From positions 611,501 to 675,500 of the forward strand of contig CALZFC010000354.1 in NCBI GenBank assembly GCA_945643635.1: a stretch of DNA of 64,000 nucleotides, given 5' to 3'. Below the pieces are notes generated by a model. It saw only the letters and a program-made list of their open reading frames with translations. It had not been told where the DNA came from and did no database searches. Source of the DNA: Allodiplogaster sudhausi (taxonomy: Eukaryota; Nematoda; Chromadorea; Rhabditida; Diplogasteridae). Made by a program: the position numbers and the translations under genes. Shown here piece after piece: positions 12,171-22,764 of the stretch. Each line of letters opens with the position of its first letter. Position 1 is the stretch's first letter.

Positions 12171-12978
12171 ATCGGCAGCGAGCAAGACAAGGGGTGCATG
12201 CATACTCGAAATGAATGTACATACAAACTTAAACAAACAATACTAAAAAGATGAGAGAGAGAGAAAGAGAGGTGAGAGAGTGAAAGAGAGATGAGAGAGA
12301 GATGAGACAGTGAAAGAGAGATGTGAGAGAGATAGAGAGAGAGAGATGAATGTAGCAAATTGCTGCGCTCATATTCACCCCCCTCCCCTATCACTAGGTT
12401 ATCCAATGCCGAAAGGTGCATGGGTGGGTTGGTGGTCTGGTGGTTAACGTGGGAAAATTGCGCGCGGGGGGGTGGTGGTTCGGGTCCGGTCGGGAGCAAA
12501 ATGGTGGGAAAGAGAGAGAGAAAGAGAGAGTGAGATAGAGATAGAGAGAGAGACAGAAAGAAATCGATAGAAACAAATTTTTTCTTGAGAAAGCTGCGAA
12601 ATTCAGTGCGATTTTATAAAAGGTGAGAGAGAGAGAGAGCGAGAGAGAGCGAGAGAGAGCGAGAGAGAGCGAGAGAGCGAGCGAGAAAGAGCGAGAGAAT
12701 GAAGGAGATGGTGTGTCACAAGGCAAGCTAATTAGAAATCAAAAAAGAGTGGTAATTAACATTGAAAATTGTCCGAGAATATAAAAAAACAGCCAAAAAT
12801 GGCATGTGTTTCTGGGATCCTCCTGGAAGAGGCGTCGTTTTACGAATACTTACTCTCATACACACTAATTCTTCCTGCATCTTTTACGAATAGTATTAGT
12901 GTGTAGCTAATCATGCTAATATATTAGTGTCTCATTTCGTGAAATATCACGAATATTTTTTTCTGTGTGGATGAGCAG

Positions 12979-13309
12979 TTAGCGTGACTCACGGTCGTAT
13001 GTCACGGTCGTATGGCCAGCAATTTTGCCAATATGCACAGTCGTCGGATTCACTTTGACATCCAGAATACAGTACGGCTTCTCATGCGTACATTTGTGCT
13101 TCAAGTTCCGGTTACTAGTGCAGATAGTGGTAGTTGTCTGCAGTGAATTTAGCTCTATTCTTGACCCCATCATAAAAAAAAACCATCATAATAATATATT
13201 TCCTTTTAAAAAATTTATGAGAACATTTTTTTACAACTTCTGCCGCAGCGAATCCGAACAGCAGGAGAAGAGGAAGAGAGAGGAACAGAAGAGGGAAGAG
13301 GAGACGCAT
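12979..13309 (-). pseudogene. Secreted cysteine-rich gene, 5' half (copy A)
   Basis: ATG at 13309 opens a signal peptide (MRLLFPLLFLSLPLLLLFGF followed by AAAEV). Exon 1 ends at 13235, with a GTAAA donor. After a CACTGCAG acceptor, exon 2 starts at 13137 (TTTTICTSNRNLKHKCTHEK, then PYCILDVKVNPTTVH). Reading ends at TAA 12979-12981, eight bases before the transposon's target duplication. A 13-bp tandem duplication (TCACGGTCGTATG at 12989-13001 and 13002-13014) shifts the frame; with one copy removed the frame would agree with the paralogue up to the CSS residues. The rest of this gene is at 3182-4927, beyond the CACTA-like element. A 77-residue secreted peptide could still be made if transcribed. 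Confidence 0.75.
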
Positions 13310-13677
13310 TGAGGCAAATTGCACTGCAAGAAACGAGAACTTTGCTTAAATGGTCAAGAACACCGTGAAGGGATTTAGGAACTGTTGGGATAGCTTTTTA
13401 ACTATCGGAGGGAAATATCGCGGTGAACGACAGAAAGAGAAAGTAGAAGAGGAGAGGGAAAGTGAAAGAGTACTAGGAAAGGGGAGTGAGCGAAGAGGGG
13501 AGGGAAGGAAGAGAAAGTAAAAGAACGAGGGAAGGGAGCAAGGGAAGGGAAAGTGAAAAGGAGGAGGAAGGATGGGAAAGTGAGAGGAGAAGATGGGAAT
13601 GTAACCTCAGCAGAAGTCTTCAGGGATCTCTCGAGGAGAACAAAAGGAAGTTGACGAGTAAATGGACAACTCAGCCG

Positions 13678-13685
13678 CTTTTATA
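13678..13685 (-). promoter_or_regulatory. TATA box of cysteine-rich copy A
   Basis: Minus-strand GGTATAAAAGCGG, in the same position relative to the start codon as in the other copies. An identical site is at 14777-14784 for copy B. Confidence 0.5.
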
Positions 13686-14077
13686 CCGCCAAGACGAAGT
13701 TTTTTGCATAATTATCCGCAATGGAAAAATGAGGAGAATATGTGATTTCCAGATCGCAAAATAGAAATTTGCAGTATTCAGTAAAATTAGCTAAATAAAA
13801 GTGTATATGGTGTGTCACAAGGCAAGCTAATTAGAAATCAAAAAAGAGTGGTAATTAACATTGAAAATTGTCCGAGAATATAAAAAAACAGCCAAAAATG
13901 GCATGTGTTTCTGGGATCCTCCTGGAAGAGGCGTCGTTTTACGAATACTTACTCTCATACACACTAATTCTTCCTGCATCTTTTACGAATAGTATTAGTG
14001 TGTAGCTAATCATGCTAATATATTAGTGTCTCATTTCGTGAAATATCACGAATATTTTTTTCTGTGTGGATGAGCAG

Positions 14078-14408
14078 TTAGCGTGACTCACGGTCGTATG
14101 TCACGGTCGTATGGCCAGCAATTTTGCCAATATGCACAGTCGTCGGATTCACTTTGACATCCAGAATACAGTACGGCTTCTCATGCGTACATTTGTGCTT
14201 CAAGTTCCGGTTACTAGTGCAGATAGTGGTAGTTGTCTGCAGTGAATTTAGCTCTATTCTTGACCCCATCATAAAAAAAAACCATCATAATAATATATTT
14301 CCTTTTAAAAAATTTATGAGAACATTTTTTTACAACTTCTGCCGCAGCGAATCCGAACAGCAGGAGAAGAGGAAGAGAGAGGAACAGAAGAGGGAAGAGG
14401 AGACGCAT
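14078..14408 (-). pseudogene. Secreted cysteine-rich gene, 5' half (copy B)
   Basis: This is the tandem copy of 12979-13309, with the same signal peptide, intron, 13-bp frame-shifting duplication and TAA. The end of the CACTA-like element follows (CTGTGTG at about 14062-14068), but without the rest of that element. It is therefore a 3'-truncated duplicate and has no second half anywhere in the window. Its promoter copy is intact, so transcription of a short secreted peptide remains possible. Confidence 0.75.
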
Positions 14409-15640
14409 TGAGGCAAATTGCACTGCAAGAAACGAGAACTTTGCTTAAATGGTCAAGAACACCGTGAAGGGATTTAGGAACTGTTGGGATAGCTTTTTAA
14501 CTATCGGAGGGAAATATCGCGGTGAACGACAGAAAGAGAAAGTAGAAGAGGAGAGGGAAAGTGAAAGAGTACTAGGAAAGGGGAGTGAGCGAAGAGGGGA
14601 GGGAAGGAAGAGAAAGTAAAAGAACGAGGGAAGGGAGCAAGGGAAGGGAAAGTGAAAAGGAGGAGGAAGGATGGGAAAGTGAGAGGAGAAGATGGGAATG
14701 TAACCTCAGCAGAAGTCTTCAGGGATCTCTCGAGGAGAACAAAAGGAAGTTGACGAGTAAATGGACAACTCAGCCGCTTTTATACCGCCAAGACGAAGTT
14801 TTTTGCATAATTATCCGCAATGGAAAAATGAGGAGAATATGTGATTTCCAGATCGCAAAATAGAAATTTGCAGTATTCAGTAAAATTAGCTAAATAAAAG
14901 TGCACTACGTGTTCTCTTGGAAGACTGCTGCTAAACTGAAAGTTCTCGCCCTATTTGTCGGGCATAAACTCGGAAACATTGAACTTTTTCGCGTTTCGAA
15001 CACCATTATGCAAAAAACTGCATCTTGGCGGTATAAAAGCGGCTGAGTTGTCCATTTACTCGTCAACTTCCTTTTGTTCTCCTCGAGAGATCCCTGAAGA
15101 GTTCTGCTGAGGTTACATTCCCATCTTCTCCTCTCACTTTCCCATCCTTCCTCCTCCTTTTCACTTTCCCTTCCCTTGCTCCCTTCCCTCTTTCTTTTAC
15201 TTTCTCTTCCTTCCCTCTACTCTTCGCTCACTCCCCTTTCCTAGTTCTCTTTCACTTTCCTTCTCCTCTTCTACTTTCTCTTTCTGTCGTTCACCGCGAT
15301 ATTTCCCTCCGATAGTTAAAAAGCTATGCCCAAAGTTCCTAAATCCCTTCACGGTGTGCTTGACCATTTAAGCAAAGTTCTCGCTTCTTGCAGTGCTCAA
15401 TGCATCTCCTCTTCCCTCTTCTGCTCCTCTCTCTTCCTCTTCTCCTGCTGTTCGGATTCGCTGCGGCAGAAGTTGTAAAACAAAATTGTGCACATAAATT
15501 TGGTAAAAGGAAATATATTATTAGAATGGTTTTTTATGTATAATGGGATGGACCTAAATTCACTGCAGACAACTACCACTTTCTGCACCGATAATGAGAG
15601 CCACGAGTACACTTGTACTCGTGAGCAGCCGTACTGCACG
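14177..15640. repeat. Inverted duplication joining copies B and C head to head
   Basis: The reverse complement of about 14177-14830 (promoter, GA-rich leader and exon 1-2 of copy B) recurs at about 15003-15640. About 170 bp of spacer lies between the arms. Arms differ by scattered substitutions and small indels, so this event is older than the tandem duplication. The two TATA-type promoters face away from the centre and drive divergent genes. Confidence 0.8.
15032..15039 (+). promoter_or_regulatory. TATA box of cysteine-rich copy C
   Basis: GCGGTATAAAAGCGG contains a consensus TATAAAAG. It is conserved in the inverted copies at 14777-14784 and 13678-13685 (minus strand). It lies about 360 bp before the ATG. 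The intervening CT-rich leader ends in CTTCTTGCAG, a good acceptor 8 bases before the ATG, so a leader intron or spliced-leader addition is likely. Confidence 0.55.
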
Positions 15641-16137
15641 CTGATGGTTGAGGTGGATCCGGTGCTCGTCTATAATGACGATAGAGTTGTTCATAAGACA
15701 TGGCGTCTTCCTGACTGCTCATCGGCCGAGAAGGAGGGCTGCGTCGTGAATGGCGACCATATCGGGCCCGTTAATTGCCTTTTTGATCAATCGTTCGTAA
15801 CTGATTGGGCTATAAAGAAGTTTTGTTTTTGCTTTCTTCCTTCCATTCGATTTGACATCGAAAAACGTGGCATTTAACATTTAACTGTATTCTTCTTTCA
15901 GTTATCGCTGCTTCTGCGACAGCCGAAACAAGGACGACTGCGCGCGCGACCTTATCATTTGGGTGAGAATTAGATATTGCAAGCATAATAACAGTTATTG
16001 TTATTATGATATATCTTGCGTTTACGGCATATGGAATTAATTCATATTGCAATTTTTTCCAGAGGAAGCTTACGGCGACTGCAGTTGAGATGTACAAAGT
16101 GGCGCATTCCACGACTCCGCTTCCAGCCACCGACTGA
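15400..16137 (+). CDS. Small secreted cysteine-rich protein (copy C, open)
   Basis: Four exons: 15400-15474, 15569-15792, 15902-15962 and 16063-16137, with GT-AG borders and matching phases, giving about 144 residues. Exon 1 is a signal peptide (hydrophobic leucine run ending FGFAAAEV). The mature part has nine cysteines, including CTREQPYC, PDCSSAEKEGC and YRCFCDSRNKDDC, and ends in a threonine-rich tail (AHSTTPLPATD). The CFC-x-C pattern near the end resembles small nematode extracellular modules of the ET or Ly6 type, but I cannot assign a family. It is secreted; its role is unknown. It is the only copy in the window without an obvious lesion. A start at 15488 in another frame is ruled out because it lies inside intron 1. 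Confidence 0.65.
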
Positions 16138-16494
16138 GGAGGAGTCTGTCGGCAGATTCATAGGACGCACTTAGTATGATGGAATGGACAATTGTAATCA
16201 AGGTCAATCTGTGATTGCGGCTGTCTATGAATTCTCAGTATATTGAATGCGTCTGACTTTATTTTATGATAAATTGCTCATGTTCTTCGATTTTTAAGCC
16301 TGTTGCTAAAGTTCGCCGAAAGAATCCTCTTAAAAAATCAATCTAAATTCAAGCGATCCGAACGTGCTTTACATCGAGGCCGACTTTACGTCGTCGTTTT
16401 TCGAAGATGGAGGTGTTTGGGTTAGTTGTAAAAAAACATTTTTTTTTGTCACTAGCGTTGGGATTACGCAAAATCAGATTGTTTCTCAGAAAAA

Positions 16495-16534
<40 letters not shown>

Positions 16535-17311
16535 TGAACTAAAAAATTGCAGTTGATCTGTTCGATGGCAGCTGCGCTGCTTATCCCTCTTCCGATCACG
16601 ATCTACTGGGCTTTTACGAAAAAATAGAAGAACGAGGGAGCATAAGCTTCTTCATCATTTTTCTCTCTATCGTATAAAGCTATCTTCTTCCATGTATATG
16701 GAAACACATGTTTTCTGAGAAGTTGCAAACCTGAGTATGAAGTACGTGAGACTTTTAAATATGAGAAGTGAAAATTTTTCAAGCCATGAAAAAGGGACAT
16801 TTTAAGGTTTGATGATGGTAAAGTACGCGTGCTTTATTCTAAATATGCCAACTGAGCAAATCCACATAATTTTTATCCTGTTTTCTGGGAGTTTCTTCGC
16901 ACAGCTGCGCGAATGAATATGCGGTATATTTAGCTTAAAAAAATCATGAAAAAATTGCAAATAACAAGTTCTCAATTTGACAATTAGTGATATTTACCCT
17001 TCGCATTAGGGGTGAAAAATATGCAATTTATGCAAATAACCACATTTAAAATTTACTCAACACAATGTAAGTGCTCAACAGCAAAGGCAAATTTGATTCT
17101 ATAGCTGTTGTTCATAGGAAGTCGTGCTGAGTCGAAAAAAGATTACATCTCTACAACCCCTGAGGGCCAAGATTCAGATCCCTCCAATGCCCACACTTTC
17201 GTGAAACGCTCAGGCCTCTTAGAAACGTCTAAATGTCACAAGTACAATTTATCTTTGCCGTTGAGCATAGTGCTGAGAAAATTGTGTTCATATTTTGAGC
17301 ACAAATACTGA
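16138..17311. other. Non-coding stretch with an AT microsatellite
   Basis: An (AT)n run occupies about 16498-16532. No exon with recognisable homology was found; short open frames lack splice support. Confidence 0.4.
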
Positions 17312-17319
17312 GTCGTGAA

Positions 17320-17670
17320 CAGGGGTGGCCCGCTGGTGATTTTCACGGCTAATGAAACGTCGGCACCCAAAAATAAGGTCAAATATATGATGGTGTAAAA
17401 AAAACAAAATCCTGTTTTTTTGCGCGTTTTTGACCTGTTTTGATAGATTTGGGCAATGCCTGCAAAAATATACAAGTATTTTTGAAGAATTATGCCCGTG
17501 TTTTTGCTCCACCTAAGCATATTTACGGTTGAAAACCTGGCCCGGGCCGGGGCCGGGCCCGGCCCGCCACATATGTTTGGAAGTAGGGCCCGGGCCGGGC
17601 CGGGCCTACGAATGCAGGCCCGGCCTGAAGAGTGGCGGGACTGGCCCGGGCCGGTTTTTTCTCACCCTTG
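17320..17670. mobile_element. hAT-type MITE, 351 bp, perfect 8-bp target duplication
   Basis: GTCGTGAA occurs immediately before (17312-17319) and after (17671-17678) the element. Ends are CAGGGGTGG at the left and CTCACCCTTG at the right (reverse complement CAAGGGTGAG), typical hAT termini. The right third (about 17537-17655) is packed with GGGCCCGG/GGCCCGGCC repeats, like the subterminal repeats of the hAT element at 3443-4779. It has no coding capacity. Confidence 0.9.
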
Positions 17671-18215
17671 GTCGTGAAACCCTGGTGCCCTCTGCAGGCC
17701 GCTGTAATAGAAGGGATCCTTTGTGCTCTCCGCGCGAATGTTAATGTTTGGCTTCCAGCCGAATAGAGAATACACAAGAAGTACTGATAATACTCGAAAA
17801 CCGACAAAAAGTCTTAGTATTACTTGTGATTTCTCTGCTTTTATTCGATCCCGCGCCGGAAGCCAAATAGATGGCATCTATATTTGTGGAATGGATCCTT
17901 TCAGATCCCCCGGAAAGTAGAGAAATGTTTATTTACTCTCGGAGATCGAAAATGCAACTTTGCATGCGGTAAAGGAGAAGAAAACCATTCCCTTCTTTCA
18001 GATAGTCAACTGCATCCGCATGGAATCTTCTCGTGCAAGAAGGCGTAGACCAGAAAAGATGTTCAAAATAGTATTCTGATTACAAGTTTGATCAGGAGTT
18101 GAGCTATTTTTTTCTTTAAAAAATATTTTTTCTATCTGGGTTGTACCTTTTAATCTAATTATGCAGACCTGTTAAATAAGGAGATCAAAGCAATTCCAAG
18201 AGTTAGTGCATAAAA

Positions 18216-20931
18216 TTATTGTGTTTTCTTACTCTTACTGACACTTATCCTAAAGAGCGGAATGATAGTGTAAATTGTGCGTAGAATGAAGATCATAACA
18301 GACATGAAAAGAATTGCAACGGTAGCAAAGAGTGCGAAGATGTCGATATTGTAGAACTGGACGACTCCCATGTCTTTGCCGGCGTGGTCGAGTTGGTCGA
18401 GCGGGCCGAACTTGGCCATGAACTCGAAATGGGAAACAAGACGGGCGCGGACCGATTGAGGCTGAGCAGCTATCATTTCAGAGACACGACGAGCACGGCT
18501 GCGATACCTAGAAGAATAATACAGTCTAACAGCTTTCTCAGCAAAAGTGTTATTTCAAATAATCAATTCATACTCCTCGCTTACTTATCATTTTCCAGAA
18601 CATCTCGAACAGCTTCGATCAGAATCTCTGGATTGGCCAAATTGTCCCGGTTCACGATTCTTCCAATGCCAAGCCGCTTCAGCATTTCTGCGTTGCGCAT
18701 TTGGTCGTACATGACGGGCACGGTTACGGTAGGCACACCGGAAAGCGCCGTCTCGTACGCGGAGCCAGCGCCGCCGTGGCCGACGAACAGGGACAGGCGC
18801 TTGTCTCCTATAGACAAAAGAAGCGCCATTTTTGATGAGTAATTGCTTGAGATATGTTTGCGGACAAATCTGCAACCACCGACTTAGCAGATCCGTCTGC
18901 GGCACCCACGTGTGGGTGATGAGATTCGGAATGCCTGCCGCAATGTTGTCCTCGGGAATTTCGTACTTCCAGATGAAAGTCACGTTTGGCATCGAGAGCG
19001 CAAGCGTGCGGATCGTTCGCTATATTCATGTTATTATTATTTTTTTTTAAATAATAACATAGATTGTTAATTCGAATAATTTGACTATAATTACCTTGAA
19101 GTTTTCGGGCATCAAATGAGCGCGCATAACGGAGCCAAAAGAAATAAAGACGGTTTGGCGACGGAGAGACAGCTCTGAGGAGAGCGGCTAAAATAGTTGA
19201 ATTAAATCATTAAACAAATAATGTACTAGTATAACTTTTTTTAAAGAAAACACTCTCATAACCAAAATTTATGCAAATTTTTCCATTTCAAATTTCCTCT
19301 TTTAGTGGCTTGAACGTCGTCGGCACTGCGATTCCGCCAATGTCGACCATTTTACGGCTGACGATCCGTGGAAAGTCAACTAATGGCTCCGTATTAAAGA
19401 AGAAGTAGCTGGCATTTCGAACGATCTCCTGAAATCTCAGAAAAAGATCATGCAATTCAATCGTTATCTTCTTCGTTTAAGTAGCCATAAATTTTGCAGC
19501 TATTCTGGTGAAAGGGCGTGTATTCAAAACATGTTAAATTTATTTCAGACTAACTAAACTCAATTCTCTCTCGAAACTAACATCAATAGGAGGCATATTT
19601 CTGTCGTATTCCGTGAACAGTTCCTCGTAGCCACTTCTCAATGTGTCGTACTTTTTTTGCCAGAAATGCACGAAGATCATGTTGGTGACGCGCTCTGTGA
19701 ACGTCATGACATCCCCGTGGATGGATAGTAAGCCTTAAGTATTTACAATTAAATTAATAGCAAATAAAAAAAACTTCTGTAAACAGAATTGATAATTCAT
19801 CAATAATAAATTAGGAAAGTAGTGCCAAAAAATGAAATATAAAAAAAAGGAAATAAATTTGCCTGGAGTAAAGCTTGGAAATGGTGGGACGCCCGTGATG
19901 TAGCCGTCATCGATCGAGGCCATCGTTTGAGTTACCGCATACTTTTTGATTCCGAGGATATGGAAAATGCCTGTATCATTATTTTGATTGTCGGTTTTTC
20001 GAAAAATACATAAATAAAACTCTTCTTGCAAGTATGTATAACACTAGAGAAATCGAACCGAATCCACAAAGGTCAAGATATTCGCCGAATGCGCTGTCGA
20101 AATTCTCAGCGCGAAGCTGCTCAAGTAGACCCGGCGAGTGCAGCATAACTGGAAATATTAGAAAGTTTTGCTTTGCAATTCAATTATGTCATATTATATT
20201 CATAAAAAATAGTTATGAAATTTTTTTTTTACTTACATATGGCTTTATCATATTGTTTTCTTTTTTCACTTTTAAAATGATTATAAACTGACTTTGGCAC
20301 ATCTCTGTAAAATACGGCGTCATAAGCTTCGCAATCTGAAATCGAGTATTTGATATTCTTGCTTATGCATGAAACAAAAGTTTCTTAATAGGAGGAAAAC
20401 TATTAATGCAAATTTGAAATATATCATAATTCTTTGTCGATAATCACCCTCCGTTAAACCTCAACGAAGGTGTATGGATTGCACTGCGATCCCGTCCAGA
20501 GTCCTTCGCACATGATCGAATCCTGTAGCCGTGCGTAGCCCTTGGTGAACTCGTTGCCGACGACGTGAATAACTCGCGCATGCTTACTGGTCACATTTCG
20601 GTAGCCAGTGTGCGTGAGCGGACTGAGCATCACCTAGAGAGCAAATTAACATATTTCCCCATTTATTTAATTAAAAGTAACAATAATAAAGTCATAGATA
20701 GACAATAATTGAAGAACTGTTAAAATAGTTCGGTGACAACGGACTATTAAAAAAAAGTTCGCTGACCACTTCATGGCCCGCCTCAGCGAGAGTATCAGCA
20801 ACTTTGCCAATAAAGTTGGCATGGCTGTGCGCAAAGATTGGATTCCAGGCGAGGAATTTGAGTGCGGTCGTCGACTCGAGAAGAAGGAGGAGGAGAAGGA
20901 AAAAAGTGGAAGAAACTACCGCTGTGGTCAT
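18216..20931 (-). CDS. UDP-glucuronosyltransferase (UGT) copy 2, nearly intact
   Basis: It conjugates lipophilic compounds with a UDP-sugar at the ER membrane. Eleven minus-strand exons: 20767-20931 (signal peptide, then [20 protein letters not shown]), 20460-20633, 20293-20335, 20059-20148, 19863-19970, 19582-19733, 19297-19428, 19095-19187, 18884-19019, 18585-18807 and 18216-18507. The donor-binding signature is clear: [11 protein letters not shown], then [19 protein letters not shown] and [11 protein letters not shown]. The C-terminus has DHAGKDMG, a single membrane span (near [19 protein letters not shown]) and a lysine-rich tail ending KSKKTQ, as in ER-retained UGTs. Intron 5 uses a GC donor (19862-19861). 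Exon 7 is followed by GA where copy 3 has a GT donor (19296-19295), and read-through reaches TGA within a few codons. Unless a non-canonical or alternative donor is used, this copy is also impaired. Confidence 0.8.
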
Positions 20932-20984
20932 GATGCTTTATGCTGTAATGAGACATTTATGAACATAATGAGGAATGTAAGTTA

Positions 20985-22700
20985 GACAAAGAATCTATAG
21001 CCATAAGTTCGGAACGGTCATACTATACGAGGTACATAAGTGGCAGCGGAACAAGCGATGCGTATGAAGTCTCTTTTCTGACAGGTTCGACAAAGCCTTT
21101 TTAACCGCGGCAGGCTGCGATGAATTGCTTGATACCACCGACAGGGAGGGGCATGATCGGAATGAACCTTGTCAAAGCGCGCCAAGACAAGATCATAGCA
21201 CGATTACAGCGACATGGAGCGTGATCTGATTGAACTCGACTTATAGGGACAAGAGCATAACATTCTCCATTCCCGTTGACAGCTGACACTGATAAAGGGG
21301 CCACAGCGGCTTGAGACGCGCTTCCTAGAGTGCACTTAAATACTTTCTATTTTGATAAAGCGACTTGACCGTCTGGACCACAATCGGAACTTTGCACTAT
21401 TTGGAACTTGAAAGTGGCGAAAAAAGCCCTTTGCTCTTCACACATAATTCTCTTATGGATAGAATCATCGTGAATTCTTTTTTCCTCCTTATACTCTTTA
21501 TAGATGTGAATTCTTTTTTCTCTTTACACTATATTTTTTCTATTTATACTACTGCCTGCTACAAAATAGATCACGTAGCTCTGTATTGTGCGTGTGCGAA
21601 ACAAGGCGGGAAGTGTAGCCAAGCTGTTGTTGATTGCAATCGGGCTGATAGTGTCGTCAGATTAGAGGAGAGTATTTTGTGGCGTCGCCAGTGGAGTGAT
21701 GACAAATGAGGGGTGGTGAGAGCCCGGTTGTCTCAACCGTCTGACTGACCTTTCGTACTCAAGAGTCAGCCTCAGACTTGTGCAGGCGACACGAAATGGG
21801 CATGGCATGGGTAATTCAAACTATAAAACTTTTTGACACGTGACAGGCAGCCAAACTGCTTATAATTAGCAGTGGAACGGTTTATTGCATGTGAACTTCC
21901 ATTCAATGCTGTCTGTATTGTTGTGGAGTTATGTGTATATAAGTAAACTACGTGACTTTGGGATTCAAGGGGAATTAGGAATAATTACACCTGCATCATC
22001 CTTCCACACCATCAGAGTACATCCCATTGTCCGCAAGGACTACATCTTCGATCCCTTTATAAACCCCCTCCTACCCGTGAATAAACGTTTTCGAGTTCCT
22101 GTGTTCTACGTGTTCTTCTCTGGTTGTTCCCGCATCGCAAGTACTTCATCTCAAGACTCTCGGATCTCTGCGGCTGGTCGTCGTTCCCTCTGTCCCCCTC
22201 CTTTCAGGTTCCGGCGGTGTTCGGAAGAGGAGTGAGGATAAGGAAGAAGGATTGAGAAAGGAGTACGACCAGCGAGAGAGTTAGGCGAGAGAGATAAAAG
22301 AGTCCAGGAGGTACTCGTGAGAGATACAGCAAGAGGTTGCTGGCGAGAGCGTCTCGCCGTACGATAACTGGCGCTTGTGTGAGAGGCCAGTTTGGTGAAA
22401 GCGAGAAAACCTTGTAATCTATCCTTTTCAGGCGAGGACGAGAGATTACAACTTGTATATTGTTCAGGTCAGAAATTGGCCTCGCTAACGAGTCTCAAAC
22501 TAGGGCATCAGATTGCATATATACAAAAGTACTAGGCATGAACACCACAAAATGACTACAGCTTCACTTCCGAGTCAGAACTCGAATTACATCATGTAGT
22601 ATTTTACGAAGTGGCTCTTTTAATCCGTTATCGACAGCCTGAGCGTTGTCTGTGTGTAAATTTTCGATGCAGATACTATTTCATTTCAGAGGCGAAATAA
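20985..22700. other. Intergenic stretch, possible LTR remnant
   Basis: No exon was recognised. The part around 21990-22210 has a TATAAA (about 22057), an AATAAA (about 22080) and a downstream pyrimidine-rich segment, the order found in retroelement LTRs. I could not find paired TG...CA ends or a target duplication, so this is only a suggestion. Confidence 0.25.
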
Positions 22701-22764
22701 CAACAACCAAATCGAAAAAATAGGAAAACTATGAGTTCGTTCACAGGCAAAAATGGAAGACGAA

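Larger units (their letters stand above)
4928..12969 (-). mobile_element. Complete CACTA/EnSpm-like DNA transposon, 8.04 kb
   Basis: The ends are CACACAGAAAAATATTCGT at 4928 and, reverse-complemented at 12969, CACACAGAAAAAAATATTCGT, differing by two A's. Both sides are flanked by GA (4926-4927 and 12970-12971), a 2-bp target duplication. The insertion point is confirmed by the paralogue at 15.4 kb, where CTGCTCATC runs straight into GGCCGAG. Subterminal ATTCGT/ACGAAT motifs recur near both ends (at least three per end), as expected for transposase-binding repeats of this superfamily. A GC-rich palindrome (GGGCGCCGCGGCGCC) lies about 65 bp in from the left end. Inside are two minus-strand gene regions, a degenerate tandem duplication and long CT/GA tracts. 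Confidence 0.85.
12708..14905. repeat. 1099-bp direct tandem duplication, apparently identical units
   Basis: Unit 1 runs 12708-13806 and unit 2 runs 13807-14905. Every open frame I compared has the same length and translation at an offset of exactly 1099. Each unit starts inside the right end of the CACTA-like element (about 262 bp of it) and ends at TAGCTAAATAAAAGTG, so the duplication happened after the transposon inserted. Both units carry the 5' half of the cysteine-rich gene and its promoter. The lack of visible divergence means either a very recent event or an assembly artefact. Confidence 0.9.

Noticed and set aside
11634..12726. Long open frames of 100-226 codons on both strands
   Set aside because: They run through CT/GA microsatellites and encode only Arg-Glu or Ser-Leu repeats; they overlap on both strands and have no splice or domain support.
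15397..15639. Minus-strand 80-codon frame and its equivalents at 13025-13312 and 14124-14411
   Set aside because: These are antisense shadows of the signal-peptide and first cysteine exons of the secreted gene family.
21720..22260. Possible LTR with TATAAA and AATAAA
   Set aside because: No paired TG/CA ends or target duplication could be located, so it is not called as a mobile element.
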